From assembly GCA_041601945.1 (NCBI GenBank), contig JBFIHG010000046.1, positions 1 to 17,166 on the forward strand: a stretch of DNA of 17,166 bases, written 5' to 3'. Shown piece after piece: positions 1-6,818 of the stretch. A program made the translations under genes and the position numbers. Each line of letters begins with the position of its first letter. The stretch's first letter is position 1. This DNA is from JBFJKD01 sp041601945. Its GTDB lineage: Bacteria; Pseudomonadota; Gammaproteobacteria; Pseudomonadales; Porticoccaceae. The notes under the pieces are model-generated. The model did no database searches. It had not been told where the DNA came from and saw nothing but the letters and a program-made list of their open reading frames with translations.

Positions 1-882
1 CACAAACATCAGATAAGGAATAATAGCGACGGGTGCAAATGCAGCGAAAACAGCAGTTACAGCGCCAGCTAACATAATGGCAAAAATTATCACACGCCTG
101 TCGCGTCCATCAGAAAATCGTCCCAACGGCAATAACACAACGGCGCCACCGATTATTCCCAGAGCCATCATAGAACTGATGCCGCCAATCTCCATGCCCA
201 CTTGCAGGCCCCACGCTGGTCCCAGCGCGTAATAGATTGCCGTAACCATCCCCGCGACCAGTGCGCCCACAGCTGCAGCGCGAGATGTGTGCAAAATAAG
301 TAATGGTGAGAACGTTGCGGAAGGGATTTGCACTGGTTGCGCAGCCCGTGTGACACAGATGGGAATGCCGGCTAGTACAATCAGCAATGCCGCCAGGACG
401 AACAGCTTGTCGCCATCGAGCGGAGCGACATTGAGCAGCAATTGACCAGTGGCCATTGCCGCCAGTACGATAGCCGTATAAACACCCAGGACGCCACCGC
501 GAGCGTCGTTATCTGCCATTTCGTTCAGCCAGCTTTCTATGACCAGGTACAGCCCCGATATGGCGATACCGGTAATAAACCTCAACGCCAGCCACGACGC
601 GAAGGTTTCCAGCAGGGTGAGGGCCAAAATTGCGGCGGTTAACAGTGCGCTGAGAGTAGCGAAGCAACGCACATGGCCGATACGACTCACCAGGCGTGGA
701 ATACAGAAACATCCCAGCAAAAATCCTGCAAAATATGCCGAGCCAAGGACACCTAATGCAACATTGCTCCACTCAAGAAGTTCAGCGCGCAGGGGAATCA
801 GCGCTAGTTGCAAACCGTGACCGGTCAGTAATACAGCTACGCCAATTAGCAATGTGGAAACGCGAATAACTGAGGAAATCAT
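1..882 (-). CDS. MFS transporter, YcaD-like (3' end beyond window)
   Basis: The reverse strand reads without a stop from an ATG at 882 to the window edge, giving the first 294 residues of a major facilitator superfamily permease. It is very hydrophobic with evenly spaced membrane segments. The motif LYLVIESWLNE (about residues 111-121), after the charged end of TM4, resembles the YcaD subgroup. GRFSDGRDRR (254-263) is a good motif A in the TM8-TM9 loop, while the first motif A (RLVSRIGHVR, 63-72) is degenerate. A GGGG purine stretch lies 7 nt before the ATG. About 8-9 of the expected 12 helices are present; the missing part is simply outside the window. It would sit in the inner membrane and move a small solute by proton-coupled transport. 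The substrate cannot be inferred. It is divergent from the oxygenase gene to its right, so the 183-bp gap must hold both promoters. Confidence 0.85.
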   Translation of the reverse strand, partial: MISSVIRVSTLLIGVAVLLTGHGLQLALIPLRAELLEWSNVALGVLGSAYFAGFLLGCFCIPRLVSRIGHVRCFATLSALLTAAILALTLLETFASWLALRFITGIAISGLYLVIESWLNEMADNDARGGVLGVYTAIVLAAMATGQLLLNVAPLDGDKLFVLAALLIVLAGIPICVTRAAQPVQIPSATFSPLLILHTSRAAAVGALVAGMVTAIYYALGPAWGLQVGMEIGGISSMMALGIIGGAVVLLPLGRFSDGRDRRVIIFAIMLAGAVTAVFAAFAPVAIIPYLMFV

Positions 883-1064
883 ATACCGGCCCCTGAACAC
901 GGAGCCCCCTGAAAAAATGAATGGATGCAAAAAATTAGCCCATCAGTGTATCAGATATGTAACCGGCTTTATGGCTCTTGATATTCTCCGCGCCCTACAG
1001 CGGGCACGCGACCCTTGACCTTTGCCGTTATTTTTAAGAACCTGCCTGATCTTTCAACCGCAAG

Positions 1065-1733
1065 GTGTATCTCTTGTTAAAAGCCTCCTCCAGCAACCCC
1101 CAAATTGTCAACCTGTATGCCACGCCCATCATGTTGCAACAACTGGAGGGCATGGAGCAGACCAACGCAGCGCTAAAAAAACTGCTGTTGGCGAAGCGGG
1201 ATAATGACACGCGGGATAAAACAGCCAAACAAAAAAGTAATTACAGTGGCTGGCGCTCCACCGAAGATCTATGGCAGTGGCCGGAACCCTGCGTCAGCCA
1301 GCTTAAAGAGCGGGTATTTCAGTCCTTCAAAACATTTATCTCCGACGCCGGGAGTCTACCCGCCGACACCCATTATCAATACGCCAGCGCGGCCTGGGCC
1401 AACATCCATCGCGCGGGCGGCTACAACGTGGTTCACCAGCATGCCGGCTTCCAGTGGGCCGGGGTCTATTACGTAGCGGCGCAACTCGATCATAACCAGG
1501 GCACCGACCCTGATGAAAACCCCTATAGCGGCGTACTGACCCTGGAAGACCCCAGGCCCGGGGCGGCCATGACCCCGCTGCAAGGATTTAACGCCGGACT
1601 TTCCACTAATATCGAAGCCACCACCGGTATGCTGGTGATGTTTCCCGCCTGGCTTCGGCACTTCGTCCACCCCTATCACGGGCAGCAGCCGCGTATCAGC
1701 ATCGCTTTCAATATCCGCCTGGAATTTCTCTAA
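1065..1733 (+). CDS. Putative 2OG-Fe(II) oxygenase, TIGR02466-like
   Basis: A 222-residue protein resembling the TIGR02466 family of putative 2-oxoglutarate/Fe(II)-dependent oxygenases. The N-terminal IVNLYATPI (14-22) is the usual family opening. The core has NVVHQHAGFQWAGVYYV (121-137), then LEDPRPG (160-166), then MLVMFPAWLRHFVHP (189-203) and RISIAFNI (210-217). Candidate metal ligands are H124 or H126, D162 and H199, with R210 as the likely 2OG carboxylate anchor; these assignments are by analogy with the double-stranded beta-helix fold. The start is GTG at 1065, with TTG at 1074 the only other candidate before the family-conserved region; an in-frame stop at 1047-1049 excludes anything further upstream. 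No strong Shine-Dalgarno is visible. The substrate is unknown. A hairpin followed by TTTT ends the gene. Confidence 0.75.
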   Translation: MYLLLKASSSNPQIVNLYATPIMLQQLEGMEQTNAALKKLLLAKRDNDTRDKTAKQKSNYSGWRSTEDLWQWPEPCVSQLKERVFQSFKTFISDAGSLPADTHYQYASAAWANIHRAGGYNVVHQHAGFQWAGVYYVAAQLDHNQGTDPDENPYSGVLTLEDPRPGAAMTPLQGFNAGLSTNIEATTGMLVMFPAWLRHFVHPYHGQQPRISIAFNIRLEFL

Positions 1734-1735
1734 CA

Positions 1736-1778
1736 GCCACACACGGCAAGCGGACAAACAGATTGCCCGTGGCCTTTT
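1736..1778 (+). terminator. Probable intrinsic terminator after the oxygenase gene
   Basis: Just past the TAA, GCCAC (1736-1740) pairs with GTGGC (1769-1773). Inside it GGCAA (1745-1749) pairs with TTGCC (1763-1767), with an ACAC/C internal loop. CTTTT follows. The internal loop and short T run make it imperfect. Confidence 0.5.
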
Positions 1779-1995
1779 AATCACGCAGGGTGTTAGCGGC
1801 AGGATAGCGTTCAAACATTCGCCAAAAAGCGCCGGTTTTTCGACAGTCGCGGGGCTCGGCGAAGGCGACAATTCCCCTCAAAGGGTTGTTTAGCAGACGG
1901 CTGGCAGGGCCACAAAAACAAAATACGTCAAAAAAACATCAAAAAAATGAACACCCCAAGCAGCCTCGAGCGGGCCACATAAAGCCACGCAAATC

Positions 1996-2032
1996 ACCTG
2001 CTAAATAAATAAATATAATAAAAACAGCAGGT
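1996..2032. repeat. Inverted repeat around an A/T-only core
   Basis: ACCTGCT (1996-2002) and AGCAGGT (2026-2032) are perfect inverted copies separated by 23 nt that are all A or T except the last base. It could be an operator pair or the arms of an RNA hairpin. No function can be assigned from sequence alone. Confidence 0.4.
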
Positions 2033-2179
2033 TGGGCTGGTAAATTTGTCGGTTGCCTTCTAAGTGTCGCCTAACGGCTGACCGTGCAAGGGGAAAGAAA
2101 AATTTAGACAAACCCAAAATCTTGGTTTAAGCTCCCCGTCAGTAACTCATTACGGGTGTTACCGCGCCCTATGTCTTAC

Positions 2180-2196
2180 TAACCCGGGTTATATTT
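2180..2196 (+). promoter_or_regulatory. 12-bp palindrome next to a possible -10 box (adhesin upstream region)
   Basis: TAACCCGGGTTA (2180-2191) is a perfect 12-bp palindrome running into TATATTTTTAG, which offers a possible -10 hexamer (TATATT). No well-spaced -35 is visible. The site lies about 80 bp before the adhesin start, a sensible place for a dimeric repressor or activator site. Confidence 0.3.
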
Positions 2197-2271
2197 TTAG
2201 ACACAATGGTATGGTACATACAGTTAAGTATGGAGCTGTATTTTTTACTCAATATGAAGAGGGAAAAAATC

Positions 2272-4224
2272 ATGGGAAACAATAAACCAACCTTTAAAAG
2301 AAACCTGCTGGCCGCTGCTATCGCCGCGGCGGGTGTAGCGGGATTCTCCGGCCAGGCGCTAGCGGCGGAGATTTGTGTAAGCGGCGACGACTGCCTCGCT
2401 GGTACTACTAGCAGCGGCGTGGATATTACGGGCAATGTTATTTCGCCTTCGGCTTATGGCGATATTGCACTAGAGGCAGACGGTCACGTTATAATAAACG
2501 CAGATAGTAATGATGGCGGCTACGGTGATTTTATCGTAACCGATTACGATGCGTACAATACGTATTCTAGACAAGAAGTAATCCGCGCCAACATCGAAAC
2601 CACTACCCTCAGCAGCGATAACGTAGTGGTTACCAACGACCTGACGGTTAACGGTACGATCTACGGTGACCTGACGGGTAATGTGACGGGTGATGTGACG
2701 GGTGAGCTGTACGCCGGCGGCGGTAAATACAATGGCGGCACATCTGTCATTGGCGAGGGGGTTATTACCATCAATGATTATGGGAGTGCCTTCGTTCTCC
2801 CCAATTTTGTTGGCGCGGGCGATAAGTACGGAAATTATGCCAATATCAGCTCCGCCGGCTTGACCACCAACGGTGATGTGAACGCCACTAATGGCGATTT
2901 TACCGGTAATGTTCAGGTTGATGGGGTTCTGACGGTGGGCAATACGGTCACCATCACCACCGACAGCATTGATGTTGATGGCGGTACCTTTATCGATACC
3001 ACCAGTGTCACCACCGAGCAGCTCAACGCTACCACGGCGGTCACTACGCCCCAGGTTAATGGGTTGGAAGGCCTTTATGGCGCCGCCGATGGCAATGCAT
3101 TGGTGATTTCCGATCCTGATGGTGTTGAAATTGACGCCGAGTTAAGCCTCACCGATGGTCTGTTTGTAAGCGACAACGCCTCTTATGGTGCTGGCCCTGG
3201 GTTCTCAGCTACTGCGACGGTTCCCCTTGGCGAAACCGATACCGACTGGGACACGCATGGTGAACTGGATGGGTTGACCATCGGGAATAACCTTTTGAAT
3301 GAAGAAGGCACCTATGAGCTGACCGAAGTAACTACCCTTCAGGATGACGACGACCTGGTTAACGAGTTGCAGCTGAACGAAAACGGCTACAGGCTGACCA
3401 CTGCCCGTAGCAGGCATCTGGAAACCAATACGGATGTGCGCACGGCGGTTGTGGACGCAACCAGCGTCACCAACACCATAGCGGACACGGTTAACGAGCA
3501 AATCCACGAGGAAGACTCTGTCGAGCAAACCCAGGACGAAAGCGGCTTTGTGCTACAGGCCGCCAGCGTGCGCTCGCACACCATCGACGGCGTTGACCAA
3601 TACACTCCGACTGACTATGACGGCACCCTCGACTTCGCGGCGGATGGTACTGAAATCAGCCACCGGGATAATGTCGCCAACGAGAGCGGGCAACTGTGGG
3701 TGGGCACCGACGAAGCCAGTCTGACCGTGACCAACGACGAGGGCAACACCCATGGTCTGGTGGTCGGCACCAGTTCCACCACGCTAAGTGGCGGTACCAC
3801 TTCCACGTACCTGACTCTGGACGACGACGGCGCTACGTTTAGCGACGACGAGGGTGGACCAGTGCGGGTGACGGGGGTGGCTGCCGGGACTACTACCTAC
3901 GATGCGGTCAACTTTGGCCAGTTTGAATCCTTCCAGTCTGATGTGAATTCCCAGTTGTCCGGTTTGAAAGGGGATATCAACGATCTGGAAGACGATCTGT
4001 CCACGGGTATCGCGATCGCCAACGCCATGGAAGTGTTGCTGCCTGATCCGGGCAAGAAATTCCGCCTGAATGTGGGTGGTGGTTTCTACAACGGTGAATC
4101 GGCGATTGGCCTGACCGGTGCTGGACGCGTCGGTGAAAACGGCACTGCGGTGTACTTCGGCCTCGGTGGCGGTGTTGACGGCAGTGAAATGGGCGGTAAA
4201 GCTGGCGTGTCTTTCCAGTGGTAA
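2272..4224 (+). CDS. YadA-like trimeric autotransporter adhesin
   Basis: A 650-residue exported protein. Residues 1-31 form a Sec signal peptide: KR at 9-10, a hydrophobic Ala/Gly-rich core, then cleavage near ALA-AE. The passenger (about 33-530) is rich in Thr, Asp, Gly and Val, with fibre-like short repeats (GDLTGNVTGDVTG at 132-144; alternating TT/VTT stretches at 225-262) and two close cysteines (C35, C41). The C-terminus matches type Vc secretion: neck motif VTGVAAGTTTYDAVNFGQF (533-551), short coiled coil (about 552-578), then an IANAMEVLLPDPGKKF stretch and four amphipathic strands ending in FQW, as in the YadA anchor. It should be exported by Sec, inserted by BAM and trimerise on the cell surface. 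ATG 2272 is preferred because GAGGGA (2259-2264) lies 7 nt upstream and the signal peptide begins there; ATGs at 2254 and 2206 would add an unlikely N-terminal tail. Ligand unknown. Confidence 0.8.
   Translation: MGNNKPTFKRNLLAAAIAAAGVAGFSGQALAAEICVSGDDCLAGTTSSGVDITGNVISPSAYGDIALEADGHVIINADSNDGGYGDFIVTDYDAYNTYSRQEVIRANIETTTLSSDNVVVTNDLTVNGTIYGDLTGNVTGDVTGELYAGGGKYNGGTSVIGEGVITINDYGSAFVLPNFVGAGDKYGNYANISSAGLTTNGDVNATNGDFTGNVQVDGVLTVGNTVTITTDSIDVDGGTFIDTTSVTTEQLNATTAVTTPQVNGLEGLYGAADGNALVISDPDGVEIDAELSLTDGLFVSDNASYGAGPGFSATATVPLGETDTDWDTHGELDGLTIGNNLLNEEGTYELTEVTTLQDDDDLVNELQLNENGYRLTTARSRHLETNTDVRTAVVDATSVTNTIADTVNEQIHEEDSVEQTQDESGFVLQAASVRSHTIDGVDQYTPTDYDGTLDFAADGTEISHRDNVANESGQLWVGTDEASLTVTNDEGNTHGLVVGTSSTTLSGGTTSTYLTLDDDGATFSDDEGGPVRVTGVAAGTTTYDAVNFGQFESFQSDVNSQLSGLKGDINDLEDDLSTGIAIANAMEVLLPDPGKKFRLNVGGGFYNGESAIGLTGAGRVGENGTAVYFGLGGGVDGSEMGGKAGVSFQW
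2665..2709 (+). repeat. In-frame 12-bp tandem repeat in the adhesin passenger
   Basis: About 3.7 copies of a 12-nt unit (consensus GGTGATGTGACG) encode GDLT-GNVT-GDVT-GELY. Because the period is a multiple of three, gain or loss of a unit would keep the reading frame and alter fibre length. Confidence 0.6.
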
Positions 4225-4276
4225 GAACGCCCGCTTAAGCCTGGTCCTGGCGTCACGCGGCCGGGCTGACAGTGTT

Positions 4277-4307
4277 AAAAAGCCCCTTCAGTGAAGGGGC
4301 TTTTTTT
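4277..4307 (+). terminator. Intrinsic terminator after the adhesin gene
   Basis: AGCCCCTTC pairs with GAAGGGGCT around a short loop, with AAAA before and seven T after the stem. This is a textbook Rho-independent terminator 53 bp after the adhesin stop, isolating that gene from the next one. Confidence 0.92.
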
Positions 4308-4557
4308 ATGGCTGCTGCACCGCCAGGCCACGGGAGCGTGCAACGTCTCCGGGGCGCTATCACCACCCCACGCGGTGCGGGGGTATTGCGCGCGGATGCG
4401 AGTGGAAGCTAAACAAACTAAATCCCCTGCCACGGCCTTTTACCCGGCGTTTGGGGTGGAATTAGGCCATGGCTCGTATAGAATGTAGCCCTGCCGCAGC
4501 GCGGTGGTTGCTGGGCTGGCTGCGCCAAACACCGTGGCGCTGGAAGAAACTGATTGG
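4308..4557. other. Gene-free stretch between adhesin terminator and TIGR03032 gene
   Basis: About 250 bp (378 bp between the two coding regions). Open frames here are short and show no recognisable family. TATAGAAT at about 4479-4486 could serve as a -10 box, but the nearest -35-like TTGGGG is spaced too far away. I see no RNA gene. Confidence 0.5.
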
Positions 4558-4583
4558 CGCCTGTTTGTTCCCTAAAACAGGCG
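4558..4583 (+). promoter_or_regulatory. 9-bp perfect hairpin just upstream of a ribosome binding site
   Basis: CGCCTGTTT (4558-4566) and AAACAGGCG (4575-4583) are perfectly complementary around an 8-nt loop, followed by TTT. The Shine-Dalgarno TAAGGA (4591-4596) begins 8 nt later and lies 6 nt before the ATG at 4603. The position suits a 5'-UTR element: mRNA stabiliser, attenuator or protein site. The three-base T run is too short for a confident terminator call. Confidence 0.5.
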
Positions 4584-4602
4584 TTTCGGGTAAGGATAAT
4601 GC

Positions 4603-5877
4603 ATGTCGGAGTCAGAAAAAAACAAGACAGAGAACACCAACCCGGTGGCTGTGACGACTGAGCCGGTTGGACAGGGCACCACAGCGGCCGAGGGGACAAC
4701 CGCAAACGCGCAAACCGGAGCGGCGGATGGCTATTCAGAGGCACCCACTGCGCCGCAAACTGTGCCGCAAACTACGCCGGCTCAGGTACCGGGTCAGCCG
4801 CAGCAGTTGAAGGTCCGGCAGAGCTGTTCACGAACGTTTCCCAATTGGCTGAAAAATGCCAGGGCATCCATTGCCATCACGTCTTATCAGAGCGGGCTGG
4901 TTTATCTGGTGGGCAGCGATGCCAAAGGGCAGGTGTCTTTCTTCCAGCGCGCCTTTACCCGGGCCATGGGCATTGTCGGCAACGCCCAGCGTCTGTATCT
5001 GGCGGATCTGTTCCAGCTGTGGCGCTTTGAGAATATTCTGCAAAAAAATCAGAAAATAAATAATCAGTTTGACAAGTGCTATGTGCCCCGCAACGGGCAG
5101 ACTCTTGGTGATCTGGATGTGCACGAGCTGGGTCTTCGTGCAGATGGTTCGGTGGTGTTTGTGAACACAAAATATTCCTGCCTCGCAGAGCCGAGCGGGA
5201 CCCACAGTTTCAGGGCCATCTGGAAACCGCCGTTTATCAGCAAGCTGGCGCCTGAGGACCGCTGCCATCTCAATGGGTTGGCGATGGTCGACGGTAAACC
5301 CAAGTATGTGACTATCACCAGCAAGAGTGATTCGGTGGATGGCTGGCGGGATCGCCGCGTGGACGGCGGGATCGTGATGGATGTGGAAACCAACGAAGTG
5401 GTGTGCGAGGGACTGTCCATGCCCCACTCTCCCCGTTGGGCGGACGGCAAGTTGTGGTTGCTGAATGCGGGTACCGGTTATCTGGGCTGGGTGGATTTTG
5501 ACAAAAAGGCGTTTGTGCCATTTACCTTCCTGCCGGGTTTTGCGCGCGGACTGTCGATTATGGGCAGCGTGGCGGCGGTGGGTTTGTCCAAACCGCGATA
5601 TGAACGCTTTGAAGGATTGGCACTGGATGAGGAGCTAAAGAAACGGGATGCGGAACCCTGGTGCGGCGTGCAGATTATTTCCCTGAATAACGGCGATGTG
5701 ATGAACTGGATACGTTTTGATGGCGATATTTCCGAACTGTTTGATGTCAGCTTCCTGCCCGGTGTGCGCCATCCGATGATCGTGGGTTTTCGCGGCCCCG
5801 AAATTACCAACTTGATCACCTTTGAGTCGAGTATTCGCGACGATAAAGTCGCCGTAAATGTCGATCAAACCGCCTGA
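4603..5877 (+). CDS. TIGR03032 (DUF4915-type) family protein, function unknown
   Basis: A 424-residue protein. From about residue 78 it matches my knowledge of the TIGR03032 family: TSYQSGLVYLVG (93-104), GDLDVHELGL (169-178), FVNTKYSCLA (186-195), WKPPFISKL (207-215), EDRCHLNGLAM (218-228), GWRDRR (247-252), LSMPHSPRW (271-279) and PGFARGL (311-317). The spaced Trp/Gly/Asp patterns suggest a beta-propeller-like fold. No catalytic function is established for the family as far as I know. The first 70 residues are an unusual Thr/Ala/Pro/Gln-rich low-complexity leader with no signal peptide, so the protein is probably cytoplasmic or exported by a non-Sec route. The start is ATG 4603 with TAAGGA 6 nt upstream. 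The stop codon is immediately followed by the EF-hand gene's ATG, indicating co-transcription and probable translational coupling. Confidence 0.8.
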   Translation: MSESEKNKTENTNPVAVTTEPVGQGTTAAEGTTANAQTGAADGYSEAPTAPQTVPQTTPAQVPGQPQQLKVRQSCSRTFPNWLKNARASIAITSYQSGLVYLVGSDAKGQVSFFQRAFTRAMGIVGNAQRLYLADLFQLWRFENILQKNQKINNQFDKCYVPRNGQTLGDLDVHELGLRADGSVVFVNTKYSCLAEPSGTHSFRAIWKPPFISKLAPEDRCHLNGLAMVDGKPKYVTITSKSDSVDGWRDRRVDGGIVMDVETNEVVCEGLSMPHSPRWADGKLWLLNAGTGYLGWVDFDKKAFVPFTFLPGFARGLSIMGSVAAVGLSKPRYERFEGLALDEELKKRDAEPWCGVQIISLNNGDVMNWIRFDGDISELFDVSFLPGVRHPMIVGFRGPEITNLITFESSIRDDKVAVNVDQTA

Positions 5878-6351
5878 ATGATGGAAACTACACGCATGAA
5901 ATCTCATATTCTTTGGTTGTACGCATTGTTAGCACTTGTGTCCGTGGCGTTAATCGTGGTGGGCGCACTTTATATCGAAAATAAGGGGGAAGTGGCTGTC
6001 GGCGTAAATAGTGCGGTGACCGAACCGGTGCGGCAATTGTTTCAGCAAATCGATACCGACAATGACGGCGCGGTCTCGGAGCGCGAGTTTGCGCAACACC
6101 TTAATCGCCAGGCCAAACAGAACCAGGCGCGCCAACAAATACTGAAAACATTGCAGGCGCAGTTCCGAGATCGCGATGCGAACCGGGACGGTTATATCAA
6201 CCCGGCCGAGTATGCGGAGCTGCTGGTGGTCAAACAACTTGCCGCCAAAGCACCGCCGCTGTCGGCATCGGATGCCAACAGTGATGGTAAGCTGAATTTC
6301 AGGGAATACGTCGCGTTTCGGGAAAAACTGGCGACCGCGACCGGACCTTGA
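5878..6351 (+). CDS. Membrane-anchored EF-hand (calcium-binding) protein
   Basis: A 157-residue protein with one N-terminal hydrophobic helix (about residues 9-32) that could be an uncleaved anchor or a signal peptide, then a soluble region with three canonical EF-hand loops. Loop 1 is DTDNDGAVSERE (59-70), loop 2 DANRDGYINPAE (100-111) and loop 3 DANSDGKLNFRE (132-143). Each has D/N at positions 1, 3 and 5, Gly at 6 and Glu at 12, so calcium binding is expected. The soluble part probably faces the periplasm. The first ATG directly follows the TGA of the upstream gene with no independent Shine-Dalgarno; ATG 5896 (MKSHILWLY) is an equally plausible start. It may sense or buffer calcium for its TIGR03032 partner, but that is inference from adjacency. 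Confidence 0.82.
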   Translation: MMETTRMKSHILWLYALLALVSVALIVVGALYIENKGEVAVGVNSAVTEPVRQLFQQIDTDNDGAVSEREFAQHLNRQAKQNQARQQILKTLQAQFRDRDANRDGYINPAEYAELLVVKQLAAKAPPLSASDANSDGKLNFREYVAFREKLATATGP

Positions 6352-6400
6352 GCCGGTAACCGCCAGACTTACCTGAGATCGGTCCGGCGGAATGCGATAA

Positions 6401-6450
6401 CGCGCACCGCTGTGCCGTCGCGGCTCGTTTGCAGCGGTTCGCGGTGCGCG
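6401..6450. repeat. 10-bp inverted repeat with an alternative internal stem
   Basis: CGCGCACCGC (6401-6410) and GCGGTGCGCG (6441-6450) are perfect inverted copies. ACCGCTG (6406-6412) can instead pair with CAGCGGT (6432-6438), and the two pairings exclude each other. No T run follows, so this is not a standard intrinsic terminator, although it lies just after the EF-hand gene and could protect that mRNA's 3' end. Confidence 0.5.
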
Positions 6451-6491
6451 TCAGGAATGAGATTATAAAAACTGGAATCGATTGCCAAGAT

Positions 6492-6522
6492 TGCTGATTA
6501 AAACGACTGCTGATTAAAACGA
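6492..6522 (+). repeat. Two 15-bp direct repeats, 16-bp period
   Basis: TGCTGATTAAAACGA occurs at 6492-6506 and again at 6508-6522, separated by one C. Tandem sites at this spacing are compatible with a regulator binding side by side, or with a simple slippage duplication. Confidence 0.55.
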
Positions 6523-6818
6523 TAATGATGTATGCACCAGGTGCTCAAATCAGGGAGTGAGTGATGCCGGTTGTTCGTCCCCCATTGCTGCCGCTAAACG
6601 ACACGGAGGGTGATTATTCCTTCGCAAAACCCCAGAATATGCCCCGGTCTTTCCGCTCGGGGCTGCGATTTGCTGGTAGCTGGCCGATATATTAGCGGGC
6701 GGCGTGTTTACCGCCGCAGATAGACCACGACATCTGTTGTGCGACCGACAAAGGTGCCGGAGCACAGAGGCGGCGTTTGTTTGCGGTTTTTGATTGCCCA
6801 AAGTCCACGTGAGCGCTT

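Larger units (their letters stand above)
1779..2271. other. AT-rich intergenic stretch upstream of the adhesin gene
   Basis: About 490 bp with no convincing gene on either strand. It holds poly-A/T tracts at 1915-1950, an AT-only segment around 2003-2024 bounded by a 7-bp inverted repeat, and a 12-bp palindrome at 2180-2191. The adhesin's Shine-Dalgarno is at its end. Base composition is clearly more AT-rich than the flanking genes, as expected for a regulated promoter region. Confidence 0.6.
6352..6818. other. Intergenic stretch between EF-hand and histidine kinase genes
   Basis: A 467-bp gap with no supportable gene. It contains a large GC-rich inverted repeat (6401-6450), a 16-bp-period direct repeat (6492-6522), and a small hairpin GCGGCG-TGTTTAC-CGCCGC near 6701-6719. 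The kinase promoter must lie here, but no well-spaced -35/-10 pair stands out. Confidence 0.5.

Noticed and set aside
1356..1871. 171-residue minus-strand open frame over the oxygenase gene
   Set aside because: Antisense to the conserved H/D/R motifs of the oxygenase; no independent support.
2206..2271. Upstream start codons for the adhesin (ATG 2206 or 2254)
   Set aside because: They would put up to 22 extra residues before a standard signal peptide, and the best Shine-Dalgarno is placed for ATG 2272.
4291..4654. Small plus-strand frames at 4291-4488 and 4469-4654
   Set aside because: The first starts inside the intrinsic terminator, the second overlaps the TIGR03032 start; neither has a ribosome binding site or recognisable features.
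6550..6818. Possible small genes in the gap before the kinase
   Set aside because: Short minus-strand frames (83 and 72 residues) overlap the kinase start or lack ribosome binding sites and any conserved pattern.
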